A stretch of DNA of 26,499 bases from NCBI GenBank assembly GCA_046734795.1, contig JBKPRX010000097.1, forward strand, positions 1 through 26,499. Reading direction: 5' to 3'. Positions 8,356 through 16,688 of the stretch are shown piece by piece (the first letter of the stretch is position 1; each line of letters opens with the position of its first letter). The notes beneath the pieces were generated by a model. The model was not told where the DNA came from, searched no databases, and worked only from the letters and a program-made list of their open reading frames with translations. Position numbers and translations under genes: made by a program. The DNA comes from JBKPRX01 sp046734795. Its GTDB lineage: Bacteria; Actinomycetota; Thermoleophilia; Gaiellales; Gaiellaceae.

Positions 8356-9215
8356 GCGGAACGCTCACGATCGCGCGCTACGTCGTGCAGGAGGCCGTGC
8401 GCCGGAAGGTGTTCGTCGTCGTTCTGCTCCTGACGCTCGTCTTCCTCGCGCTCTACGCGGTCGTCAACCACTACGTCTTCCGCGAGGTCGACAACCTGAG
8501 GCTCACGGTGCCGGCCGACGTCCACGTCGAGCCGCGCACGTTCGCCGGTGCGTTCCTCCTCGGGCTGGCGATGTTCGCGACGCTCTTCCTCGGCGTCGTG
8601 CTCGCCGTGTTCCTGACGCTCAGCGCCGTCTCCGGAGATGCCGAGCGTGGGCTCTTGCAGCCGCTCGTCGTTCGGCCGATCGGTCGCGGTCGGTTCCTCG
8701 CCGCGCGCTTCCTCGGCGCTGCGAGCGTTTGCGCGGTCTACGTCTCGCTCGTCTACTTCGGCGCGCTCGTCGTCACCGGAGCGATTGGACATTGGTGGCC
8801 CGATCGCTTTGTTGTTCCGAGCCTCGAGCTCGTCGCAGCGGTGCTCGTCGTCACGCTGCTCTCGCTCCTTGGAACCGTCTTCCTCTCGGCGACCGCGAAC
8901 GGAATCGCGATCTTCATGCTCTTCGGCGCGGGGCTCGTCGCCGGGCTGCTCGGCTCGATCGGCCACGCCTTGAACTCGCACTCCGTGACTCATGCCGCGA
9001 CGATCGCCGCGTGGGCGCTCCCGTTCGAGGCGCTCTACCAAGATGCGCTGCGGCAGATCACCGCCGACGCGTCGGGACTGACCGGATTCCTGTTGCAGCT
9101 AGGACCATTCGGTGGCGCGTACGTTCACGGGTGGGGCATCCGGCTGTGGACCGTGGCCTACGTCGTCGGCGTCGCGGCGACGATGGTCGTCGCGTTCCGT
9201 CGCCGCGATCTCTGA
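8352..9215 (+). CDS. ABC-2 type transporter permease
   Basis: Membrane subunit partnering the ATPase encoded just upstream; their stop and start overlap as ATGA. The 287-residue protein has an N-terminal helix after a basic patch (RRKVFVVVLLLTLVFLALYA). A long extracytoplasmic loop with VPADVHVEPRTF comes next, then about five further membrane helices: GLAMFATLFLGVVLAVFLTL, the SVCAVYVSLVYFGALVV region, the LVAAVLVVTLLSLLG region, IAIFMLFGAGLVAGLLGSI, and VAYVVGVAATMVVAF at the end. The SGDAERGLLQPLVVRPIGR loop between helices 2 and 3 is typical of NosY-like ABC-2 permeases. The frame is open far upstream, but that part is the ATPase in another frame. The cargo cannot be told from the sequence. 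Confidence 0.88.
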   Translation: MSGTLTIARYVVQEAVRRKVFVVVLLLTLVFLALYAVVNHYVFREVDNLRLTVPADVHVEPRTFAGAFLLGLAMFATLFLGVVLAVFLTLSAVSGDAERGLLQPLVVRPIGRGRFLAARFLGAASVCAVYVSLVYFGALVVTGAIGHWWPDRFVVPSLELVAAVLVVTLLSLLGTVFLSATANGIAIFMLFGAGLVAGLLGSIGHALNSHSVTHAATIAAWALPFEALYQDALRQITADASGLTGFLLQLGPFGGAYVHGWGIRLWTVAYVVGVAATMVVAFRRRDL

Positions 9216-9266
9216 CCTTCGGTTGCGAAAGCGTCAACCATGGCCGCTGCTAGCGTTCCGCGGGCT

Positions 9267-9587
9267 GTGCCCATCTACGAATACCGTTGTCCGAACGGTC
9301 ACGTCTTCGAGCTCTTCAAGCGGATGACGGACCCCGCGCCCGAGGAGTGCGAGGTGTGCGGCGCCTCGCCGGTCGAGATTGTCCTCTACCCGGTCGCGAT
9401 CCACTACAAGGGCTCGGGCTTTTACACGACGGACTACGCGAAGAAGGGCAAGCGCCACGCCGCGTCCGGTGGCGACTCAGGCTCGGGCGGCGACTCCGGC
9501 TCATCGGACTCCTCGAAGAGCGACTCGTCGTCCTCGGACGGCGCATCGTCCAAGCCGGCCGAGCCGAAAAAGGCCGCCGAGGCCTAG
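9267..9587 (+). CDS. FmdB-family zinc ribbon protein
   Basis: The 106-residue protein begins MPIYEYRCPNGHVFELFKRM, the hallmark of the FmdB/CxxC-CxxC regulatory family. It has one Cys from the first knuckle (C8, with PNGH in place of the usual second Cys) and the complete second knuckle CEVCG, then the conserved IHYKGSGFYTTDY segment. A long Gly/Ser/Asp-rich low-complexity tail with EPKKAAEA at the end follows. The first knuckle being C-x-x-x-H rather than CxxC is worth noting. GTG 9267 is chosen over an in-frame ATG at 9240 because family members start at MPIYEY. A TGCTAGCGT extended -10 box lies 10 nt before it. Exact function is unknown; the name comes from a proposed regulator of formamidase genes. 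Confidence 0.88.
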   Translation: MPIYEYRCPNGHVFELFKRMTDPAPEECEVCGASPVEIVLYPVAIHYKGSGFYTTDYAKKGKRHAASGGDSGSGGDSGSSDSSKSDSSSSDGASSKPAEPKKAAEA

Positions 9588-10774
9588 GACAGGAAACCCT
9601 CGAGGCCGTGCACGCAGCCGGGGCCGTACGGTCCCGAGCCCGGCGCCGGCGGCTGCGGGGCGGAGTTGCCGAGCACCATCTGGATCACCGTCGCGTTCTG
9701 CTCGCTCGAGGTCAGGTAGCCGCCGCCGAGATCCTCGCCGCCGAGCCGGCAATGGAGAACGTTCCCGGCGCGGAACTTCACCCACGCAAGCTCCATGAAC
9801 TCGTTCGTCGACAGGTCGGTCGAGATCGGTTTCATGAGGTCGCCGCCCACGAATGGCAGCCGGAAGAACGTGCCTCCGCTCGCGAGCTTCGAGAGCAACG
9901 CCTGCATGACTTGCTGCTGCCGCGCGCCGCGCGTCACGTCGCTCTCTGCGTGCAGCTTGTTCTCGCGGATGCGCGAATAGATGAGCGCGCGATGGCCGTC
10001 CATGTGTTGCGTGCCTTTCTTGAATCGCCAGCCCGGCCACTGCTGGCAGCGCGCCGCAGTCGAGTACGGGCAGTCGAACCGGTTCGAGAGGATCGGCGAC
10101 GGCACGTTGATGTCGACGCCTCCGACCTTGTCGATCAACTTGACGAAGTCGCTGAAGTCGACGACGACGACGTGGTCGACGTCGAGCCCGGTGAATTCGC
10201 GCACCGTCTGGATCGCGAGCTTTGGCCCGCCGATCTGCATCGCCGCGTTGATCTTGTCGTCCCCGTGTCCCGGGATCGGAACGCGCAGGTCGCGCGGAAT
10301 CGATAGATAGACGAGGCGATGCCGGCCCGGGTCAGTGTGCAACAGCAACATCGAGTCGGAATGGCTGTCGGCTGCGCGCGAGGCGATCTGCGAATGGTCG
10401 GTTCCGAGCAGAAGGATGTCGCTGCTCGCAGTGAGCAGGATCCCGTCCTGCTTCGTCAGCGCCGACACCGCGCCCGGCGCGGTCCGCTCGAGCCGTTTGT
10501 TCGCGTCGGAGACACCGCCGCGGACCGACAGATACCCCAACACCGCCCACACGACGAGAAAGACGAACACGACGAGCGCGCCGACAGCGATTCGGCGCTT
10601 CCAGCTCCAACGGCGTCGCGGCCGCGTGACGCGCATTCCATCGGGCCGCGGCGGTGACACGGTTCCGCCCGCGCCATTGCCGCTCGAAGGCGTACCGGCG
10701 CGGCGTTGTAGCGGCACCTTCCCCTTTTGGCGGCCGCCACGGTAGACGCGATACGGCTTCTCTCCGGCGGCCAT
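9584..10774 (-). CDS. LytR-CpsA-Psr family cell-wall glycopolymer transferase
   Basis: LCP enzymes move lipid-linked glycopolymers (teichoic acids, arabinogalactan, capsule) onto peptidoglycan outside the membrane. The 396-residue product has a basic, Pro/Gly-rich cytoplasmic head (1-60), one transmembrane helix (about 62-83) and an extracytoplasmic LCP domain. Domain landmarks are ILLLGTD (120-126), SDSMLLLHTD (139-148) and LSIPRDLRVPIPGHGDDKIN (158-177), whose Asp and Arg residues bind the pyrophosphate lipid, then ALIYSRIREN near the end. The ATG at 10774 fits the N-terminal MAAGEKPYRVYRGGR; the later ATG before RVTRPRRRW is possible. It faces the ROK kinase gene with only 19 nt between starts and converges on the FmdB gene, sharing a CTAG for both stops. 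Confidence 0.93.
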   Translation of the reverse strand: MAAGEKPYRVYRGGRQKGKVPLQRRAGTPSSGNGAGGTVSPPRPDGMRVTRPRRRWSWKRRIAVGALVVFVFLVVWAVLGYLSVRGGVSDANKRLERTAPGAVSALTKQDGILLTASSDILLLGTDHSQIASRAADSHSDSMLLLHTDPGRHRLVYLSIPRDLRVPIPGHGDDKINAAMQIGGPKLAIQTVREFTGLDVDHVVVVDFSDFVKLIDKVGGVDINVPSPILSNRFDCPYSTAARCQQWPGWRFKKGTQHMDGHRALIYSRIRENKLHAESDVTRGARQQQVMQALLSKLASGGTFFRLPFVGGDLMKPISTDLSTNEFMELAWVKFRAGNVLHCRLGGEDLGGGYLTSSEQNATVIQMVLGNSAPQPPAPGSGPYGPGCVHGLEGFLS

Positions 10775-10793
10775 CGAGGGAAGTAGGGTAGCG

Positions 10794-11732
10794 ATGCGAA
10801 TGGCCGGGTCCCACGCGATCGGCGTCGACGTCGGCGGCACCAAAATCCTCGCCGGCGTGGTCGACGCCGACGGAACGGTCGTGCACCGGCGTGAGCGAAT
10901 GACGCCGACCGACACGATCGACGCGTTCCTCGCGGCCCTCGAAGAGTCGGTGGCCGAGCTCCTCGACGACGACGTCGCGGCGATCGGTTTCGGAGTGCCG
11001 TCGCCGATCGACCAGCAGCACGGCATCGTCCTGCAGGCGCCGAACATTCCGCCGCTGCAAAACGTCGAGCTTCGTGCTCGCATGCGCGAACGTTTCGGCG
11101 TGCCGGTCGGGATCGACAACGACGCGAACGCGGCCGCGATCGCGGAGTGGAAAGTCGGAGCCGCGCGTGGCGCGGACGACGTCGTGATGCTGACGCTCGG
11201 GACCGGCTGCGGCGGCGGTCTCGTCCTCGGCGGCCGGCCCTACCGCGGCGCCACCGGGGGCGGCGCCGAGCTCGGGCACATGGTGATCGTTCACGACGGC
11301 CGCCCCTGCCAGGGAACGTGCACCGGCCGCGGCCACCTCGAGGCGTACGTGAGCGGCACGGCGGCCACGGCCGCGGCGCAGGAGACGTTCGGGCCGGCTG
11401 CCGACGCCCATCGCCTCGTCCGCCTCGCTGCGGAAGGCGACACGGCCGCGCGCGATCTGCTCGCGGAAGTCGGTGCCTACCTCGGATCTGCGCTCGACAC
11501 GATCGCGAACGTCTTCGAGCCGGAGTGCGTCGTGATCGGCGGAGGCTTCGGAATCGCAGGCTGGGACTACATCGTTCCCGCAGCCGAGGCCGTGCTCCGG
11601 CGCCAGGCGCTTCCGCCCGGGCGTGACTCGGTCCGACTCGTACGCGCGGAGCTCGGTACGGCCGCAGGCCTCATCGGTGCGGCTTTCGTCGGCTTCGAGG
11701 CGCTCGAGCTCGCCGGCGTGGAGGCGGCTTGA
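10794..11732 (+). CDS. ROK-family sugar kinase, probable glucokinase
   Basis: Cytoplasmic ATP-dependent sugar kinase, 312 residues, the usual ROK length. The N-terminal phosphate loop is GVDVGGTKILAG (10-21). The substrate and catalytic segment IDNDANAAA has the catalytic base D110. TLGTGCGGGLVL is the second phosphate-binding loop. The ROK zinc site consists of H162 in ELGHMVI plus CQGTCTGRGH (C172, C176, H181), where the last ligand is His instead of the common Cys. The late VVIGGGFGIAG is typical. Glucokinase is the most common role for this subgroup, but fructokinase or N-acetylglucosamine kinase remain possible. The start is ATG 10794 (ATG 10800 is the alternative), with GAGGG upstream. 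Confidence 0.9.
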   Translation: MRMAGSHAIGVDVGGTKILAGVVDADGTVVHRRERMTPTDTIDAFLAALEESVAELLDDDVAAIGFGVPSPIDQQHGIVLQAPNIPPLQNVELRARMRERFGVPVGIDNDANAAAIAEWKVGAARGADDVVMLTLGTGCGGGLVLGGRPYRGATGGGAELGHMVIVHDGRPCQGTCTGRGHLEAYVSGTAATAAAQETFGPAADAHRLVRLAAEGDTAARDLLAEVGAYLGSALDTIANVFEPECVVIGGGFGIAGWDYIVPAAEAVLRRQALPPGRDSVRLVRAELGTAAGLIGAAFVGFEALELAGVEAA

Positions 11733-11751
11733 ACACGCCCGAGCGCGGCTG

Positions 11752-12558
11752 ATGCCGCTCGCCGTCTGCGCAACGCCGATCGGCAATCTCGAGGACGTCA
11801 CGCTGCGCGTCCTCGCCGAGCTTCGCGAAGCCGATCTCGTGCTCTGCGAAGACACGCGGCGGACTCGAATCCTCCTCGAGCGCCACGGGATCCGCGCGCA
11901 GCTCGTCTCGTACCACGAGCACAACGAAGCGTCGCGAACGGACGAGGTGGTACCGCGGCTCGTCGCCGGTGAGCGCGTTGCGCTCGTGACCGACGCGGGC
12001 CTTCCGGGCATCAGCGACCCGGGTGCGCGGATCGTCTCCGCGGCGCGTGCGGCGGGTGTTCCGGTGACGGTTCTGCCGGGCGCCTCGGCGGTGGAGACGG
12101 CGCTCGTCGCAAGCGGCCTTGTCGCGGAGCGCTATCAGTTCCTGGGGTTTCTGCCCCGACGGCAAAAGGCGCTCGAGGCGGTGTGGGCCGAGCTTGCGGC
12201 GTCGGACTGGCCGGCGGTTGCGTTCGAGTCGCCGCAACGGCTGCCGAAGACGCTTGCGTCTCTCGCCGCGGTCCAGCCGGAGCGCCACGTCGCCGTCTGT
12301 CGTGAGCTGACGAAACGATTCGAGGAGATCGTCGTCGGCACCGCCGTCGACGCGGCGGAACGCTTTGCGGATCCACCGAAGGGCGAGATCACGCTGGTCT
12401 TCGGAGCGTTCGCGACGGCGCCACAGGAGTCGACTGCCTTCGACGCGCTCGCCGAGCTCCTTGCCGCGGGCGTCTCGAGGCGACAGGCCGCCGACGTCGT
12501 CGCGCGGCTGAGCGGCGTCGCGCGGAATCGTCTTTACCGGCAGACGCTGGATCAGTAA
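11752..12558 (+). CDS. rsmI: 16S rRNA (cytidine(1402)-2'-O)-methyltransferase RsmI
   Basis: RsmI methylates the ribose of C1402 in the decoding centre of 16S rRNA using S-adenosylmethionine. The 268-residue tetrapyrrole-methylase-fold protein shows the family series CATPIGNLEDVTLRVLAEL (6-24), LVLCEDTRRTRILLE, SYHEHNE, VTDAGLPGISDPGARIV (LPG where TPG is usual), VLPGASAVETALVASGL and QFLGFLPRR. A short C-terminal helical domain (SRRQAADVVARLSGVARNRLY) follows. The ATG at 11752 is chosen because conserved sequence begins directly there; the open frame upstream is shadow of the kinase gene. It lies 19 nt after the kinase and is likely co-transcribed. In mycobacteria rsmI also lies near metG, which fits the order here. 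Confidence 0.94.
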   Translation: MPLAVCATPIGNLEDVTLRVLAELREADLVLCEDTRRTRILLERHGIRAQLVSYHEHNEASRTDEVVPRLVAGERVALVTDAGLPGISDPGARIVSAARAAGVPVTVLPGASAVETALVASGLVAERYQFLGFLPRRQKALEAVWAELAASDWPAVAFESPQRLPKTLASLAAVQPERHVAVCRELTKRFEEIVVGTAVDAAERFADPPKGEITLVFGAFATAPQESTAFDALAELLAAGVSRRQAADVVARLSGVARNRLYRQTLDQ

Positions 12559-12564
12559 GCAGAT

Positions 12565-12594
12565 TTGACAACAAGGACGACCGCCTGCTAGCGT
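12565..12594 (+). promoter_or_regulatory. Promoter of the M23-type gene: TTGACA-N18-TAGCGT
   Basis: A consensus -35 TTGACA (12565-12570) is followed after 18 nt by TAGCGT (12589-12594), which fits the actinobacterial TANNNT -10 and carries the extended TGC before it. It lies just after the rsmI stop. Transcription should begin near 12601, leaving a leader of about 50 nt with AAAGGTGG as ribosome binding site. This is the best sigma-A-type promoter on the plus strand here. Confidence 0.75.
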
Positions 12595-12650
12595 GCGCCC
12601 TCCGTTTTCAATCTGGACAACGATCTCTAGCTGGCGTAAAGGTGGTGTCG

Positions 12651-14366
12651 ATGATGCGGCGCGTCGTCCTCGTGTTCGTGTTCGTGCTTGTGCTTGTACT
12701 TCCGCTCTTCGTGCTGGTCGGGCCGGCGGCTGCGTGGACGTGGCCGGCCGACGGTCCGGTCGTGAGACCGTTCAACTTCGACCGTGGCAGCCCTTACGGC
12801 GGCGGAGAGCATCGCGGCATCGACATCGCCGCGCAGGCGGGCGCGCCGGTGCTCGCTGCGGCGGGCGGCACGGTGACGTTCGCTGGTTCGGTGCCGTCGA
12901 GCGGTCTCACGGTCACGATTCGCACAGGCGACGGGCTTGCGGTCACGTTCGTCCACCTCGGCTCGATCTCTGTCGGAAGTGGCGCCAGCGTTGCCGAAGG
13001 CTCGCCGATTGGGACAGTGGGTCCGTCCGGTGACGCGGAGGTCGATGGGGCGTACGTCCACCTCGGCATCCGGGTCGCGTCCGACCCGAACGGGTACCTC
13101 GACCCGCTCTCGTTCCTGCCGCCGCGAATCGTCGTTCCGCCGCCTCCGGCGCCGCCGCAGGCGACTCCTGCGCCGGTCGCGTCGCCGGCAGTCGCCCCGT
13201 CGACTCCGGCACCGGCGGTCGAGTCCGAGCAGACCGGCTCGGAGGTGACGACTGCGCGCTCGCAAGCGACGACGGGTTCATCCGTCGGCGCGAGTCCGCC
13301 TTCGACGGTGAATGAGGGTCAGACAGCTTCGACAGCTATTCCGGCAACGGCACGATCCGCGGAAAGCGCTGTCGCGGCCGGCTCGGCATCCGCTGCGACG
13401 GCGAGCGCTCCTCGAGCTCCCGCGTCCCCGGAACCGGTCCCGCTCCCGGCTGCTTCTGCCGCGTCGTCGCCCGGGGCGCGCGCAGTCGGCGCTGCGGGCG
13501 GCGGCCCGGGTGATCCGACCGCGACAGGGGACGAAGCGACTGTCTCGGAACCCGCGCTCGCCTCGGAACCGGCCGCTGAGGTCGAACCGCAGTCGAATGC
13601 ACGCGCTGTGCTTGCCGGCGGTGAATCGGCGTCGACCAATGATCTTCCCGACACCGCCCCTCAGGAGACTCCGGCGCCGCCAACGATGGCTGTGCCGACG
13701 ACGACCGAGCTCGGCGTCGCGATCGCAGGTCTCGGAGAGATTCGCGACGCCCGAGCGACACCGATCGCGGCCGCAAACGACCGTTCGACGGTCGAGCCGA
13801 CGCAGACGGCATCGGTGCGGCGAGCCTCGGCTCCTCGAGATGCGACCGCGCCGGCGTCGAGAGTGCTGAGGTCACGAGCGGTGCGTGGGCGACTAGCGGT
13901 CCGTCCAGACGCAGAGTCAGGGGTCGTCGCACTTCGGCGACGTGCCGACGAACGCCTCGACGGCGCAGCGCGTCCGCAACACAGGTTGCTGCCGTTGAAT
14001 CTGGTCGTCGCGTTGCTCAGCGTGCTCGCGATCGCCGCAGCGGCGTTTTCGAAAGCCGCTCGTATGATCTACACCGCTCGACCGTTGCGCGCGACCCCGA
14101 ACGAGCTCGCGCGCGCGGAGAGCGAATCGCAAGCGAACGGAGCCCCTCGAAGTGTCGAAGCCGGAGAAGATCTTGGTCGCGGTCGCCTGGCCGTACGCGA
14201 ACGGCCCGCGCCACATCGGACACGTGGCAGGGTTCGGCGTCCCGTCCGACATCTTCGCGCGGTACCACCGACTGCGCGGGAACGACGTCCTGATGGTGAG
14301 TGGGACGGACGAGCACGGGACGCCGATCATGGTGGCGGCGGAGAGCGAAGGTCTCTCGCCGCGTGA
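12651..14366 (+). CDS. Secreted or anchored M23-like peptidase domain protein with long low-complexity linker
   Basis: The 571-residue envelope protein starts at ATG 12651, 5 nt after AAAGGTGG. It has a signal or anchor helix (5-28), then a LytM/M23 beta-barrel domain (about 30-158) with GGGEHRGIDIA (zinc ligands H54, D58), TFVHLGSI (H102) and GAYVHLGIR (H137). Where LytM peptidases have HxH, the first His is Tyr135, so activity may be lost or altered. Residues 160-440 form a disordered linker rich in Ala, Pro, Ser and Thr. A second membrane helix (LPLNLVVALLSVLAIAAAAF) lies near residue 450, so both ends may be membrane-tethered. The frame then runs 215 nt into metG before stopping, giving an Arg-rich tail unlike the rest. 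M23 enzymes cut peptidoglycan cross-links; here a structural or activator role is possible. Confidence 0.82.
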   Translation: MMRRVVLVFVFVLVLVLPLFVLVGPAAAWTWPADGPVVRPFNFDRGSPYGGGEHRGIDIAAQAGAPVLAAAGGTVTFAGSVPSSGLTVTIRTGDGLAVTFVHLGSISVGSGASVAEGSPIGTVGPSGDAEVDGAYVHLGIRVASDPNGYLDPLSFLPPRIVVPPPPAPPQATPAPVASPAVAPSTPAPAVESEQTGSEVTTARSQATTGSSVGASPPSTVNEGQTASTAIPATARSAESAVAAGSASAATASAPRAPASPEPVPLPAASAASSPGARAVGAAGGGPGDPTATGDEATVSEPALASEPAAEVEPQSNARAVLAGGESASTNDLPDTAPQETPAPPTMAVPTTTELGVAIAGLGEIRDARATPIAAANDRSTVEPTQTASVRRASAPRDATAPASRVLRSRAVRGRLAVRPDAESGVVALRRRADERLDGAARPQHRLLPLNLVVALLSVLAIAAAAFSKAARMIYTARPLRATPNELARAESESQANGAPRSVEAGEDLGRGRLAVRERPAPHRTRGRVRRPVRHLRAVPPTARERRPDGEWDGRARDADHGGGGERRSLAA

Positions 14367-15945
14367 GCTCGCAGATCGGTACAGCCAGGTCATCCGCAAT
14401 GACCTCCGCGACCTCGGCCTCTCGTACGACCTGTTCACACGCACAACGACGGCAAACCACTACAGCGTCGTCCAAGACATCTTCCGCACGCTGTACGAGA
14501 AGGGATATCTGGAAGAGCGCGAGACACTCGGCGCGTTCTCGGCCTCGACAGGCCAGACGCTACCCGACCGTTACATCGAGGGCACGTGCCCGATCTGCGG
14601 CTTTCCGCAGGCTCGCGGTGACCAGTGCGACAACTGCGGCAACATGCTCGACCCTGGCGACCTGATCGAGCCGCGATCGCGAATCGACGGACAGCCACCG
14701 GAGTTCCGCCACACGAAGCACCTCTTCTTCAACCTGCCGGCCTTCGCGGAGCGCCTGACGGAGTGGATCGCCGCGCAAGCACATTGGCGGCAAAACGTCC
14801 GCAACTTCTCGCTGCGGTACATCGAGGATCTGCGGCCCCGCGCGGTTACGCGCGACCTGGACTGGGGCATTCCGGTGCCGGTCCCCGGCTACCCGCCCGA
14901 GGAGAAACGGATTTACGTCTGGATCGACGCCGTCGTCGGATACCTGTCCGCAAGCATCGAATGGGCGCACCTCCGAGGTACGCCAGATGCGTGGCGCGAG
15001 TGGTGGCAGAACGACGACGCGCGCCACTTCTACTTCATGGGCAAGGACAACATCGTCTTCCACACGGTGATCTGGCCGGCGGAGCTCCTCGGTTACGGCG
15101 AAGGAGGCGAGTACGGCGCAGGCCGCGGACGGCTCGAGCTTCCGTACAACGTCGTCGCCAGCGAGTTCTTGACGATGGAAGGCAAGCAGTTCAGCACGAG
15201 CCGGAACGTCGTCGTCTACGTCCGCGACGTGCTCGCCCGCTACGACGCCGACGCGCTCCGCTACTACCTCGCTGCGGCCGGACCAGAGACGCAAGATACG
15301 GACTTCACGTGGTCGGAGTTCGTCCGCCGCAACAACGACGAGCTGCTCGCGAACTGGGGCAACCTCGTCAACCGGACACTCGTGAACGCCCACCGGAACT
15401 TCGGCGCGGTGCCGCAGCCGGGTGAGCTGACGCACGCCGACGGTGCGGTTCTCGCGGACGTCGAAGCGGGCTTCGAGAGCGTCGGCGCCCTAATCGAGAG
15501 TGCACGCTTCCGCCAAGCAATCGCAGAAGCGATGCGTCTCTCCAGCCGCGCGAACGAGTACGTCGCAGATCAAGCGCCGTGGGCGCTCGTCAAGTCCGAT
15601 CGTGAACGCGCGGCAACGGTCCTGTATGTGGCGCTTCGCTGCGTCGACAACCTGAAGACGCTGTTCGCACCGTTTCTCCCCTTCAGCTCGCAGAAGGTTC
15701 ACGAGCTGCTCGGCTACGAGGGGTTCATTGCCGGGCCGCTCGCCCTACGCGAGGTCGGTGCGGACGACGGAGACCCGCACGAGATCCTCACCGGCGCCTA
15801 CGAGACGTGGACCGGTTCCTGGGAGCCGAGCAACCTCCCCCCGGGACAAACGATCCGCGAACCGCAGCCGCTCTTCCGCAAGCTCGATCCGAGCGTCGTC
15901 GAGGAGGAGCTCTCGCGCATGGAGCGCGGCGAGCACGAAGCGTGA
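14152..15945 (+). CDS. metG: Methionyl-tRNA synthetase
   Basis: Class I aminoacyl-tRNA synthetase charging tRNA-Met. The 597-residue product has WPYANGPRHIGHVAGFGVPS with the HIGH motif (21-24), the connective-peptide zinc knuckle CPICGFPQARGDQCDNCG (C146, C149, C159, C162), WIDAVVGYLSAS and FMGKDNIVFHTVIWP. The KMSKS equivalent is KQFSTSRN (about 344-351), and the anticodon-binding helical domain with NLVNRT and a final hydrophobic bundle follows. There is no C-terminal tRNA-binding (EMAP) domain; the length fits the short actinobacterial type. The GTG start at 14152 matches the family N-terminus, so the first 215 nt overlap the end of the M23-type frame. The stop overlaps the tatD GTG start (GTGA), beginning a tightly coupled gene chain. 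Confidence 0.96.
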   Translation: MSKPEKILVAVAWPYANGPRHIGHVAGFGVPSDIFARYHRLRGNDVLMVSGTDEHGTPIMVAAESEGLSPRELADRYSQVIRNDLRDLGLSYDLFTRTTTANHYSVVQDIFRTLYEKGYLEERETLGAFSASTGQTLPDRYIEGTCPICGFPQARGDQCDNCGNMLDPGDLIEPRSRIDGQPPEFRHTKHLFFNLPAFAERLTEWIAAQAHWRQNVRNFSLRYIEDLRPRAVTRDLDWGIPVPVPGYPPEEKRIYVWIDAVVGYLSASIEWAHLRGTPDAWREWWQNDDARHFYFMGKDNIVFHTVIWPAELLGYGEGGEYGAGRGRLELPYNVVASEFLTMEGKQFSTSRNVVVYVRDVLARYDADALRYYLAAAGPETQDTDFTWSEFVRRNNDELLANWGNLVNRTLVNAHRNFGAVPQPGELTHADGAVLADVEAGFESVGALIESARFRQAIAEAMRLSSRANEYVADQAPWALVKSDRERAATVLYVALRCVDNLKTLFAPFLPFSSQKVHELLGYEGFIAGPLALREVGADDGDPHEILTGAYETWTGSWEPSNLPPGQTIREPQPLFRKLDPSVVEEELSRMERGEHEA

Positions 15946-16688
15946 TCGACACGCACGCGCACCTCGACGCACTTGACGACGTCGACGGAGCACTGTCTCG
16001 CGCTCGCGCGGCCGGGGTCACGAAGATCCTCAGCGTCGGAACCGACGTCGGACGCATCAAGGCGACGCTCCGGCTCGCGGAGGAGCACGAAGACGTCTAC
16101 GCGATCGTCGGGATCCATCCGCACGCAACGGGCGATGCCGGCGACGACGCTCTCAACGAGGTCGAGACGCTCGCCACACACGAGAAGGTCGTCGCGATCG
16201 GCGAGATCGGCCTCGACTACTACCGCGACTACGCGCCGCGTGACGCGCAGCGGCGAATGCTCGCTCGGCAGCTCGAGCTCGCGACCCGCGCCGACCTGCC
16301 GATCGTCGTGCACACACGTGCCGCGGACGAAGACACCGTCGCCGCACTGGTTGGCTTCGAAGGCACGGTCGTGCTGCATTGCTTCTCTTCGCCGCCGCTC
16401 TTGGAGCCGGCGCTCGAGCGCGGTTGGTACATCTCCTTCGCGGGCAACGTCACGTACCCGAAGGCGGAAGACCTCCGCGAAGCGGCTCGAGCGGTGCCGG
16501 CCGAACGCCTTCTGGCCGAGACCGACTGTCCGTATCTCGCACCTCAGCCCGTGCGCGGAAGGCCGAACGAGCCGGCGCACGTCGTCCACACGCTCGCCGT
16601 GCTTGCCGATGCACGCGGAGACGACGTCCATGAGCTCGACGCGCAGATCGAACGGAATGCCGGCTCGTGCTTCGATCGGCTTCGCTGA
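15942..16688 (+). CDS. tatD: TatD-family metal-dependent DNase
   Basis: Cytoplasmic amidohydrolase-fold nuclease (248 residues). Metal ligands are in place: IDTHAHLD (H5, H7), the Glu in AIGEIGLDYYRDY, the His in IVVHTRAAD, the His in VVLHCFSS and the Asp in AETDCPYL. The ending with RGRPNEPAHVVH is characteristic. TatD/YcfH-type enzymes have 3'-5' exonuclease activity; their cellular role, suggested in DNA repair or RNA quality control, is not settled. The GTG at 15942 overlaps the metG stop, and the stop overlaps the rsmA ATG by 1 nt. metG-tatD-rsmA-ispE is the actinobacterial order, but rpfB, found between tatD and rsmA in mycobacteria, is absent. Confidence 0.94.
   Translation: MIDTHAHLDALDDVDGALSRARAAGVTKILSVGTDVGRIKATLRLAEEHEDVYAIVGIHPHATGDAGDDALNEVETLATHEKVVAIGEIGLDYYRDYAPRDAQRRMLARQLELATRADLPIVVHTRAADEDTVAALVGFEGTVVLHCFSSPPLLEPALERGWYISFAGNVTYPKAEDLREAARAVPAERLLAETDCPYLAPQPVRGRPNEPAHVVHTLAVLADARGDDVHELDAQIERNAGSCFDRLR

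Noticed and set aside
13130..13950. Possible tandem repeats in the Ala/Pro/Ser/Thr linker of the M23-type protein
   Set aside because: The stretch is low-complexity but no fixed repeat unit was found by reading.
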